Shown here in pieces: positions 5,619 through 11,703 of a DNA stretch of 13,411 bases. The DNA comes from Chloroflexota bacterium. GTDB lineage: Bacteria; Chloroflexota; Anaerolineae; JACRMK01. The notes beneath the pieces are model-generated. The model was not told where the DNA came from. It made no database searches and was given only the letters and a program-made list of their open reading frames with translations. The stretch spans positions 1-13,411 of the forward strand of contig JACQEC010000296.1 of assembly GCA_016200765.1 (NCBI GenBank), in the 5' to 3' direction. Positions within the stretch are counted from its first letter, which is position 1. Each line of letters starts with the position of its first letter. The translations under genes were made by a program, and so were the position numbers.

Positions 5619-6704
5619 CTAGCGAGGCAACGTCTCCTTGACGACGCGCAGCCAGTTGCCGCCCATGATCGCCTCGACATCCTCCGGCTTGTAGCCCGCG
5701 TCCTTCAGCGCCGGCGCGAGCTTGCCGAAGTCGGCGACCGAGTCGAGTTCGGCGGGGGTGGACGCCGCGCCGAAGCCGCCATCAAAGTCGGAGCCGATGC
5801 CGGCATGGCGCGCGTTGCCGGCGATCTGGCAGACGCGGTCTATGTGCCGCAGGACGTCGTCTTTGAGCGTGACGGCGTGCTTGCCCTTTTCAGGCGTCCA
5901 GTCTGCGCGCAGGAAGCGGTTGTACAGCACACAGCCAATGACCGCGTCGCGCTCGACCAGCGCGCGGATCATGTCGTCGGTCAGGTGGCGGTCGGTCGGC
6001 ACGTACTCGCGGCAGTTGGAGTGCGAGGCGATGACGCGCCCTTGAAAGATGTCCATCCCTTGCCAGAACGATTCTTCGGCCAGATGGCTGACATCCCAGA
6101 CCATGCCGATTTCGCTCATCAGTTTGAGCAGTTTTTTGCCGTCGTCGCTAAGCGGGCCGGGAGCGCGTGTGCCGCCCGCGTAGCGTGTCTGCCCCCACGA
6201 GAGGCCGACGATGCGCACGCCGTCGTCGAACCAGCGCTTCACGTCGTCCGGCTTCACGATGGGGTCTGCGCCTTCCATCAACGGCACGAGGCCGACCCCG
6301 AGCTTGTCGAGGGGGGCGGCGGTGCCAGATGACGACCAGCGCATCAGGTGTGCCTCCAGGTCGCGGCCCGTGCTGATGAGCGTCAGGCGCGGGTCTTCGT
6401 CGGCGACGCGGCGGTAGTAGTCCAGTTGCGCGCGCGCCTGCGCCTCGGCTTGCTGGGGGGTTGCGTAGCCGCTGGCGTTGTCGCCGCCAAACTGCGAGCG
6501 CGCGGGCGAGGCGTACAGCGTGCCAAAGACGACGGCGACACTGCCCTCAAGCAGATCAGGCAGGCCGACGGTGGCCTGCCCTTCGCGCCCGCGCGCGCTG
6601 TCGCCGGGGTCGTTCTTTCGCTTGTCGGCGACGCTCATACGGAAATCGCGCCCGCCGACGAGCGCACTGTAGGCGATGTCTTCGTGTGCGTCAACGATTA
6701 ACAA
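5619..6704 (-). CDS. Membrane dipeptidase, peptidase family M19
   Basis: The 361-residue protein is of usual length for the renal-dipeptidase family, zinc enzymes that split dipeptides, including D-amino-acid substrates, or related amides. Metal ligands expected for the family are visible: His7 and Asp9 in DAHED, Glu144 in PLMEGAD, His207 in DVSHL, His228 in ASHSN and Asp306 in GIGSDFD. No signal peptide is visible, so it is probably cytoplasmic. The start is TTG at 6702-6704, with GGAG six bases upstream. A short segment (PLDKLG, about 131-136) is encoded by CCCCGAGCTTGTCGAGGGG at 6296-6314, a likely degenerate copy of the dispersed 21-bp repeat. The 3' end is duplicated at 3075-3222. It lies 181 bases downstream of glpX on the same strand. 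Confidence 0.93.
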   Translation of the reverse strand: MLIVDAHEDIAYSALVGGRDFRMSVADKRKNDPGDSARGREGQATVGLPDLLEGSVAVVFGTLYASPARSQFGGDNASGYATPQQAEAQARAQLDYYRRVADEDPRLTLISTGRDLEAHLMRWSSSGTAAPLDKLGVGLVPLMEGADPIVKPDDVKRWFDDGVRIVGLSWGQTRYAGGTRAPGPLSDDGKKLLKLMSEIGMVWDVSHLAEESFWQGMDIFQGRVIASHSNCREYVPTDRHLTDDMIRALVERDAVIGCVLYNRFLRADWTPEKGKHAVTLKDDVLRHIDRVCQIAGNARHAGIGSDFDGGFGAASTPAELDSVADFGKLAPALKDAGYKPEDVEAIMGGNWLRVVKETLPR

Positions 6705-6781
6705 GGGGGTCTCCTATTCACCAAGGTGATGGTTGCCGTGTCTCTGGACAAGCGGCGCGGACGTTAGCGCTCTGCGCGTTC

Positions 6782-6887
6782 ATGCGTTTTGATGGGCTCA
6801 CGAACTGCACGCACCCCGAAGCGGGCTGTGCCCGCCCGCCAAAGGCGGTTCGGGGCATACGCGGAACGCGCAACGCGCTGACGTCTT
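6782..6887. repeat. glpX-flanking repeat, copy 1 (with palindrome insertion)
   Basis: Bases 6782-6809 match 7933-7960 with three mismatches in 28. Bases 6865-6879 match 7963-7977 exactly, and ACGTCTT follows in both. The copy overlaps the glpX stop codon (6886-6888). Between its halves lie 55 extra bases (6810-6864) absent from the other copy. Confidence 0.75.
6814..6855. repeat. Palindromic element folding as a perfect three-way junction
   Basis: Outer stem CCCCGAA (6814-6820) pairs with TTCGGGG (6849-6855). Inside are GCGGGC-TGT-GCCCGC (6821-6835) and CCGCC-AAA-GGCGG (6836-6848). Every base outside the two loops is paired, 18 pairs in all, with no unpaired base at the junction. It lies within a discrete 55-nt insertion relative to the other repeat copy, so it behaves as a mobile palindrome. 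Confidence 0.8.
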
Positions 6888-7881
6888 ATGATTCGTAGGG
6901 AATGTTGCTGTATTGCATCAGCTTATCGAGGCGGTGCTCGGCTTTGATGCGCCGAAACGTGCCGGACTTGGAGCGCATCACCAGCGAATCGGTCGAGACG
7001 TGGTCGCCGAGATAGCGCACGCCTTCAAGCAGTTCGCCATCGGTGACGCCGGTGATGGCGAAGAACACGTTGTCGCCCTTCACCAGGTCTTCGAGGTTCA
7101 GCACCCGATTCAAGTCATAGCCCGTGTCGCGCGCGCGCTGGCGCTCGCTCTCGTCGCGCGGCCAGAGCTTGCACTGGATGTTGCCGCCCAAACACTTGAT
7201 GGCCGCGGCGGAGATGACCGCTTCGGGTGAGCCGCCGATGCCCATCAGCGCGTCCACCGCCGAGGCGTGTGTGGCGGCCTGTAGAGAGGCCGACACGTCG
7301 CCGTCGCTGATGAGCTTCAGGCGCGCTCCGGCGGCGCGAATCTGGTCTATCAGCTCCCGGTGGCGCGGCCTGTCCAGCACCACCACCGTCAGTTCTTCGA
7401 CGCCCTTGCCGTAGGCGCGGGCGATGTTTTCCAGATTGTCCTGCACGGGCGCGTCAATGTCCACCACGTCGCGCGCGGCCGCGCCGACCGCGATCTTGTT
7501 CATGTAGACGATCGGGCCGGGCGAGAACATCGTGCCGCGCTCGGAGAGCGCGACCACCGAAACCGAGTTGGGCAGGCCGAGCGACAGCAGGCGCGTGCCG
7601 TCAATCGGGTCCACGGCGATGTCGGTGCGCGGCTCATTGCCGTTGCCGATCCGCTCGCCGTTGTAGAGCATCGGCGCTTCGTCTTTCTCGCCTTCGCCGA
7701 TCACCACGACGCCATCCATATCCACGCTGGCAAGCAGTAGGCGCATGGCGTCCACCGCGGCCTTGTCGCAGGCGTTGCGGTCGCCCTTGCCCATCCAGCG
7801 CGCGGCGGCCATCGCGGCCGCTTCGGTCGCGCGCACCAGTTCCATCGCAAGGTTGCGATCAGGTTTCGAGCCAACGGCCAT
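6886..7881 (-). CDS. glpX: Fructose-1,6-bisphosphatase class II
   Basis: The 331-residue protein hydrolyses fructose 1,6-bisphosphate to fructose 6-phosphate in gluconeogenesis (some class II enzymes also use sedoheptulose bisphosphate), in the cytoplasm. Family blocks are in order: GKGDRNACDKAAVDAMR (31-47), VVIGEGEKDEAPML (59-72), DIAVDPIDGTR (87-97), SDGDVSASL (192-200), GIGGSPEAVISAAAIKCLGG (214-233) and KLWPRDESER (238-247). The acidic metal ligands in the GDRN, GEGEKDEAP, DPIDGT and GSPE blocks are all present. The longer frame to 7986 is rejected because AAGGAGGTG lies just upstream of the ATG at 7881. A possible promoter lies at 8010-8038. Short repeats flank the gene on both sides. 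Confidence 0.96.
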   Translation of the reverse strand: MAVGSKPDRNLAMELVRATEAAAMAAARWMGKGDRNACDKAAVDAMRLLLASVDMDGVVVIGEGEKDEAPMLYNGERIGNGNEPRTDIAVDPIDGTRLLSLGLPNSVSVVALSERGTMFSPGPIVYMNKIAVGAAARDVVDIDAPVQDNLENIARAYGKGVEELTVVVLDRPRHRELIDQIRAAGARLKLISDGDVSASLQAATHASAVDALMGIGGSPEAVISAAAIKCLGGNIQCKLWPRDESERQRARDTGYDLNRVLNLEDLVKGDNVFFAITGVTDGELLEGVRYLGDHVSTDSLVMRSKSGTFRRIKAEHRLDKLMQYSNIPYES

Positions 7882-7900
7882 ACGAACACCTCCTTTAAGG

Positions 7901-7925
7901 GTGACGAGTGACGGGTGACAGGTGC
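7901..7925. repeat. Short tandem GTGACGRG-type repeat in the glpX leader
   Basis: GGGTGACGAGTGACGGGTGA and the following CAGGTG contain three near-identical GTGACRGG/GTGACGAG units in a row, 20-45 bases upstream of the glpX start. It could be an operator-like tandem site or simply part of the neighbouring repeat. Confidence 0.4.
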
Positions 7926-7932
7926 CGTGTGA

Positions 7933-7992
7933 ATGCGTTTTGACGGCCTCCCGAACTGCAGAAACGCGCAACGCGCTCACGCGCAACGTCTT
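7933..7992. repeat. glpX-flanking repeat, copy 2 (uninterrupted)
   Basis: This is the counterpart of 6782-6887 on the upstream side of glpX, in direct orientation. It reads ATGCGTTTTGACGGCCTCCC, then GAACTGCA, two bases, and AACGCGCAACGCGCT. It lacks the 55-nt palindrome insertion of copy 1. Confidence 0.75.
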
Positions 7993-8009
7993 CTGTCACC
8001 GGCGGGCAA

Positions 8010-8038
8010 ATCATAACATAAAGGGAAGTGAGCGGCAA
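8010..8038 (-). promoter_or_regulatory. Possible glpX promoter
   Basis: On the minus strand TTGCCG (8033-8038) and TATGAT (8010-8015) are separated by 17 bases. The match is 4 of 6 and 5 of 6 to the sigma-70 consensus. It would give a leader of about 120 nt before glpX, containing the repeat copy and the tandem GTGAC units. Confidence 0.45.
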
Positions 8039-8042
8039 ACAA

Positions 8043-8113
8043 GTACGGGCGAAGCCGCGCGCACGCATCACCGCGTGAACGAGCAAGCCACTCGCGCGCG
8101 GCTTCGCCCGTAC
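8043..8113. repeat. 20-bp perfect inverted repeat between divergent genes
   Basis: GTACGGGCGAAGCCGCGCGC (8043-8062) is perfectly complementary to 8094-8113, with 31 bases between. An inner ACGC/GCGT stem is possible. It sits between the glpX promoter region and the hydrolase promoter. It has the look of a repetitive extragenic palindrome; a factor-independent bidirectional terminator is less likely because no T-run follows. Confidence 0.75.
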
Positions 8114-8140
8114 GTGCGCGGCTTCACCCTTACCGGCGCG

Positions 8141-8169
8141 TTGACAGGCGCGCAAGGGGTTGCTATAGT
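8141..8169 (+). promoter_or_regulatory. Near-consensus sigma-70 promoter of the hydrolase gene
   Basis: TTGACA (8141-8146) and TATAGT (8164-8169) are spaced by exactly 17 bases. The predicted transcription start is near 8176, one base before or at an ATG (8177-8179). That ATG opens an 8-codon frame ending in the hydrolase start. Confidence 0.8.
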
Positions 8170-8176
8170 GGAGCGC

Positions 8177-8203
8177 ATGAACCGCATCTCCGGAGCGCTA
8201 TGA
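8177..8203 (+). CDS. Possible leaderless 8-codon upstream ORF
   Basis: ATG at 8177 opens MNRISGAL and stops at TGA 8201-8203, overlapping the hydrolase ATG at 8200 as ATGA. The ATG lies seven bases after the -10 hexamer, so the transcript could start right at it. Such an arrangement would couple hydrolase translation to the short frame. It could also be chance, because the hydrolase has its own GGAG four bases upstream. Confidence 0.4.
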   Translation: MNRISGAL

Positions 8204-9123
8204 TCCCGCTTGCCGTGGGCGTCGGCGTGTTGCTGGTGGTCGCGGCGGGTTTGCTAGCGCTCGCCCTCCATGCGGTTGACCAGTGGACGCGGCCCGCGCG
8301 GGTTCGCCCGTCGCGCCACCCGCGTGACTTTGGCTTGCCGTGGGAAGATGTGACCTTTAAGTCGCGCGACGGCATGACCCTGCGCGGGTGGTTCATCGCG
8401 CCCACCGCGCCCGCGCCCGCCCGCGCCCTGAGCCTGTCGAACGGGAGCCTGTCGAAGGGTCGCGCCGCGGTCATCTTCTGTCATGGGCATGGCGGCGACA
8501 AATCGCCCGACCTCATCTACGCGCCATGGTTCTATGAGCAAGGGTTGCCGGTGCTGTTGTTCGACTTCCGCAACCACGGCGAATCGGAGGGCACACTGAC
8601 TTCGCTGGGCTACTACGAGCGCAACGACCTGCTGGGCGCGGTGGACCTCTTGCGCGCCAGGGGCTATGAGCGCGTCGGGCTGTTCGGCTTCTCGATGGGC
8701 GGGGCGATTTCGATCGCGACCGCGCCGCTCTCCGACGCGGTGGCCTGCGTGGTGGCCGACTCGCCGTTTGCCGAACTTGAGCCGACGCTGGCGATGGCGT
8801 TGCGCCGGCGAGGGTTCCCGCGCTGGTTCGCCGTCCCGATGACCCGCGTGGTCTTCTGGCTGGGCGCGCGGCGGCTGGGCTGTGACCCGCGCGAGGCGTA
8901 TCCGGCCAAGGCCGCGCGCGTCTTCGGCGGGCGGCCACTGCTGTTGATCCTCGGCGAGCGCGACGAATACATCGAGTTGTGGCAAGGCCGCTTGCTCTAC
9001 GAGAGGGCCAGCGGCCCCAAGGAACTCTGGTTGGTGCCGGGCGCGGGACACCGCCGATCCGATCAGGTCGAGCCGGAGCGCTACCGCGAGAAGGTCATGG
9101 GGTTCTTCGCGCGGGTTCTGTGA
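8200..9123 (+). CDS. Membrane-anchored alpha/beta hydrolase
   Basis: The 307-residue protein has one N-terminal transmembrane segment (3-24) and an alpha/beta-hydrolase fold. HGHGGD (95-100) forms the oxyanion region, Ser165 in GFSMGG is the nucleophile, Asp255 in GERDEY and His284 in GAGH complete the triad. It resembles the large group of serine esterase or peptidase-like hydrolases with an N-terminal anchor; the substrate cannot be told. Residues 76-86 (ALSLSNGSLSK) come from one and a half copies of the dispersed repeat CCCTGAGCCTGTCGAAGGG at 8425-8460, placed in a loop between two strands. The gene converges with the DedA-family gene with six bases between stop codons. Confidence 0.9.
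   Translation: MIPLAVGVGVLLVVAAGLLALALHAVDQWTRPARVRPSRHPRDFGLPWEDVTFKSRDGMTLRGWFIAPTAPAPARALSLSNGSLSKGRAAVIFCHGHGGDKSPDLIYAPWFYEQGLPVLLFDFRNHGESEGTLTSLGYYERNDLLGAVDLLRARGYERVGLFGFSMGGAISIATAPLSDAVACVVADSPFAELEPTLAMALRRRGFPRWFAVPMTRVVFWLGARRLGCDPREAYPAKAARVFGGRPLLLILGERDEYIELWQGRLLYERASGPKELWLVPGAGHRRSDQVEPERYREKVMGFFARVL
8425..8460. repeat. Dispersed 21-bp repeat, 1.5 tandem copies inside the hydrolase gene
   Basis: The first copy lies at 8425-8445, with one extra base near the end. A second, shorter copy (GAGCCTGTCGAAGGGT) lies at 8445-8460. It is read in frame as ALSLSNGSLSKG, in a loop where family members need few residues. Confidence 0.8.
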
Positions 9124-9139
9124 GCGAAGTTACTTCGCT
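9123..9139. terminator. Palindrome shared by convergent gene ends
   Basis: AGCGAAGT (9123-9130) and ACTTCGCT (9132-9139) are perfect complements around one base. It spans the hydrolase TGA and the DedA TAA. It could serve as a weak bidirectional stop, but the loop is very tight and no T-run follows, so this is uncertain. Confidence 0.35.
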
Positions 9140-9789
9140 TCGACATCGGCCCGCGAGAAGCGGCGGCGGAGCGCGGCCATGATCTCATGGCGTTCTGACC
9201 GCCAAAGATGGATCGCGGTGGGCAGTACCGAAATAAAGATGACCAACAACACAATCGGCGTGAAGTATTTGTCAATACCGGGCACGACGTTCCCCAACGT
9301 GTAGCCGATCAGGGTCACACAGCCCGCCCACAGGAAGCCGCCGAGCAGGTTGAAGCCGAAAAAGCGGCGATACTCCATCTCGGCCGCGCCCGCGACGATG
9401 GGCGCGAAGGTGCGAATGAATGGCATGAAGCGCGCGAGCACAATCGTCTTGCCGCCGTGCCGCTCGTAGAAATCTTTGGCCGCCAGCAGGTTCTTGCGCC
9501 GGAAGAGCAGGGAGTTTTCGCGGTTGAAAATGCGCGGCCCGGCCTTAAACCCGAACCAGTAGCCGACGTTATCGCCCAGCACCGCCGCCACAAACAACAG
9601 CGGCACCAGGATTTTAATGTCCAAACCGCTCTCCGCGTGCGAGGCCAGCAGGCCGGCGGTCAACAGCAGGCTGTCGCCGGGGAAGAAGAACCCGAAGAAT
9701 AACCCTGATTCGGCGAAGATCACCGCGAACAGGCCGACGTAACCGGTGGTGATTAGGAATTCAGGGCTGATCCATTGCAAAATGTTCAT
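9130..9789 (-). CDS. DedA-family integral membrane protein
   Basis: The 219-residue protein belongs to the DedA/VTT family, now linked to flipping of undecaprenyl phosphate or other phospholipids across the membrane. Family motifs are ESGLFFGFFFPGDSLLLTAG (27-46), GDNVGYWFGFKAGP (72-85), FYERHGGKTIVLARFMPFIR (107-126) and TFAPIVAGAAEM (127-138), including the acidic and Arg residues typical of the two re-entrant segments. There are at least four hydrophobic segments, with the last at about 178-195. AAGGA lies six bases before the ATG at 9789. A specific member cannot be assigned. The 107-bp gap upstream is filled by a double repeat element. Confidence 0.93.
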   Translation of the reverse strand: MNILQWISPEFLITTGYVGLFAVIFAESGLFFGFFFPGDSLLLTAGLLASHAESGLDIKILVPLLFVAAVLGDNVGYWFGFKAGPRIFNRENSLLFRRKNLLAAKDFYERHGGKTIVLARFMPFIRTFAPIVAGAAEMEYRRFFGFNLLGGFLWAGCVTLIGYTLGNVVPGIDKYFTPIVLLVIFISVLPTAIHLWRSERHEIMAALRRRFSRADVEAK

Positions 9790-9831
9790 CGTCTATCCTT
9801 GTAGATTATGTGTTACACGCTCTGCCGCATC

Positions 9832-9942
9832 TTTCGACAGGCCCCCGATCCAGTCGGGGACAGGCTCAGGGCGCAGAGTATCGTTGCTTGATTATATCAC
9901 CCTGAGCCCGCCCCCGATCCAGTCGGGGGCCCGTCGAAGGGC
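9832..9942. repeat. Inverted pair of dispersed repeats, each split by the same 17-bp palindrome
   Basis: Two copies of the CCCTGAGC..GTCGAAGGG repeat lie head to head at 9832-9872 and 9900-9942. Each is interrupted by CCCCGATCCAGTCGGGG (9843-9859 and 9912-9928). In the first copy the insertion is bordered by a 7-bp direct repeat GACAGGC (9836-9842 and 9859-9865). The second copy supplies the last residues and stop codon of the upstream phosphatase-fold gene. TATAAT on the minus strand (9891-9896) could act as a -10 for the DedA gene, but no -35 is visible. Confidence 0.8.
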
Positions 9943-11702
9943 GCGCGCCGGCGGATAAAAGGGAGCCGGACCGCCCACCGCCCGGCGAGGGCAATCGGCG
10001 GCAACAGCACGATCGTGGGGATGGGCGGGTCTTTTACCATGAACGCGCCGGTCTGCACCACATCCAGATAATACTTGAAGCCGAGCGCCTGATCGGGCAG
10101 GTACCACGGCCAGTTGAAGTCGTATAGCCAATAGAAGCCGCAGACCTGAACCCAGATGAGCGCGGCGGTGCAGAAGGCGGCGTTGATGGTGTTGACGACG
10201 ATCGCAGTCCGCTCATGGCGTGACGACAGCAGACCGACGATCAGCGCGCCGCACGCCAGCGCGAAGATGGCATCCACCGTGCGCGAGGCGAAGAAGGCGC
10301 GGATTTGCTCATCCTCGTTGAACACGCTCAACGAGAAGCCATAGCCCCGGCCAAAGAACAGCGCGGTGTAGACCGCGAAGTAAGCCACTGCCCCGGCCAG
10401 CGGGCGCTTGAACTCCCACCCCATCAGGAACATCAGCCGCGCGTAGAGGGCGAGCGGCAATAGCAACAGCAGAAACGCGGGTGTGCGCGTCAGCCGCTCG
10501 GTTTGCAGGCGGCCTTCGCGGAACGCGAGATGGGCTTCGCGGGTCGTGGCGACGTCGGCCTGCGCCGCAGTGACGACCGCCTCGTCGTTACCGGCCGCCA
10601 GCGCCGCTTCCGCGTCGGCCAGTTGCTTGTGCTCCACTGGCGGGAAGCCGATCACTTTGGCCATCTGGCCATAGCGAGCCGCAATCTGCCGCGCCCAGAT
10701 CACCGCGCGCTCCGCCGCCGCGGAGGCCGACAGGTCGAGCATGTCGAACAGCACGTCGCCCTGATTGTGCGCGGGGATGCTCGTGCCCAGCAGGATGGCG
10801 GTCGTCGGCGCGATGTCGGCCTGCATCGCAGTAGCGTAGCGGCCGGGCAGAATGCCGCGCCCGGCGGCCACAAACGGCACCATCATCACCACATCCTCCG
10901 CGCCGCCATGCCCGCCGCCGTCGAGGTGGCCGTGGTCGGCGGTGAAGAAGACCGTCGTGCTGTTCAAATCTACCGCCGACAACAGCCGCCCCAGCCGCTC
11001 GTCCACATCCGCCACTGCGCGCGCGTTCTGTGGGCTGAGCGCGCCGAAGCCGTGCGAGGCGTCATCCGGCGCGGTGAAGTGGACGAGCAGGAGATTCGGC
11101 TCTTTCTCCTTGAGCATTTTGAGCGCGTCAGCCTCAATTGCGTCGTCCTGCTGGCGCACCGCCTCCAGACGATGGTGCGCGTCGTCGGGGTCAGGCTCGA
11201 TCAGGATCGTGTCAATTTGATCTTTGAACAGCACCTCCCACCCCGGCGTGCCGGTCAAGGCGGTGGACAGGCCGCCGCGGCGCGCCGCCAGAAAGATGGA
11301 GTCGAGCGGCGACGGGCGCGCATCGAAGTTGGTCGTCTGGCCGTGCTGTTCCTGCCATGCGCCGGTGCCAATCACCGTCCAGCCGGGCAGAGAGAGCGAC
11401 GGCAGGCCGACCCGCATCGGACGGTCTGCGCCTTTGGCGCGCAGGGCGTTCAGGTTGCTCATCTGCTGGGAACTGTCCAGCCGAAGGCCGTCGGCGACGA
11501 CGATGATCACGCGCGGCGTGAGGGGCTCGGCAGAACCGCCCGGCGCGGCGGCCTGAGCTTGTCGAAGGGCGGTATAAGGCGTCTGGTAGCCGATGAAGGC
11601 CTGGAAGCTGAACGCCGCTAATTGGGTCGCGCCAAAAAGCCCCCAGAGGATTAGCGTGAGGGGGATGATGCTCACGGGAATATAAGTTTTCAGAAACTTC
11701 AT
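9897..11702 (-). CDS. Membrane-bound alkaline-phosphatase-fold phosphodiesterase/phosphatase-like protein
   Basis: The 601-residue protein has an N-terminal transmembrane segment (8-30), an alkaline-phosphatase-superfamily domain (about 64-325) and about five C-terminal transmembrane segments (409-427, 435-455, 476-494, 500-525, 561-577). Metal-site residues fit Asp71 (VVADGLR), Asp213 and His217 (APDDASHG), Asp256-His257 (TADHGH) and His265. The nucleophile is probably Ser104 in PSLSLPGW, where many relatives have Thr. The catalytic domain should face outside the cytoplasm, suggesting action on phospholipids or other surface phosphoesters; the substrate is unknown. The ATG at 11702 follows the CaiB-type gene's TAA by one base, replacing the longer frame to 11954. 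Residues 45-51 (ALRQAQA) and the last 14 or so come from dispersed repeats. Confidence 0.88.
   Translation of the reverse strand: MKFLKTYIPVSIIPLTLILWGLFGATQLAAFSFQAFIGYQTPYTALRQAQAAAPGGSAEPLTPRVIIVVADGLRLDSSQQMSNLNALRAKGADRPMRVGLPSLSLPGWTVIGTGAWQEQHGQTTNFDARPSPLDSIFLAARRGGLSTALTGTPGWEVLFKDQIDTILIEPDPDDAHHRLEAVRQQDDAIEADALKMLKEKEPNLLLVHFTAPDDASHGFGALSPQNARAVADVDERLGRLLSAVDLNSTTVFFTADHGHLDGGGHGGAEDVVMMVPFVAAGRGILPGRYATAMQADIAPTTAILLGTSIPAHNQGDVLFDMLDLSASAAAERAVIWARQIAARYGQMAKVIGFPPVEHKQLADAEAALAAGNDEAVVTAAQADVATTREAHLAFREGRLQTERLTRTPAFLLLLLPLALYARLMFLMGWEFKRPLAGAVAYFAVYTALFFGRGYGFSLSVFNEDEQIRAFFASRTVDAIFALACGALIVGLLSSRHERTAIVVNTINAAFCTAALIWVQVCGFYWLYDFNWPWYLPDQALGFKYYLDVVQTGAFMVKDPPIPTIVLLPPIALAGRWAVRLPFIRRRAPFDGPPTGSGAGSG
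11551..11570. repeat. Dispersed repeat copy inside the phosphatase-fold gene
   Basis: GCCTGAGCTTGTCGAAGGGC differs from the consensus by one substitution and one missing base. On the minus strand it is read ALRQAQ, in the linker between the N-terminal membrane segment and the catalytic domain. Confidence 0.8.
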
Positions 11703-11703
11703 G

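Noticed and set aside
5418..6332. Plus-strand 304-codon open frame
   Set aside because: It lies opposite the M19 dipeptidase gene, whose metal ligands and motifs are clear. The plus-strand reading has no family motifs and is a product of GC-rich codon bias.
7882..7986. Extended glpX start at 7986
   Set aside because: The extension runs through repeat sequence, and a strong ribosome site precedes the ATG at 7881.
8254..9051. Minus-strand 265-codon open frame
   Set aside because: Antisense to the hydrolase gene with its full catalytic triad; no motifs of its own.
10503..11621. Plus-strand 372-codon open frame
   Set aside because: Antisense to the phosphatase-fold gene; Arg/Ala/Gly-rich low-complexity translation typical of a shadow frame.
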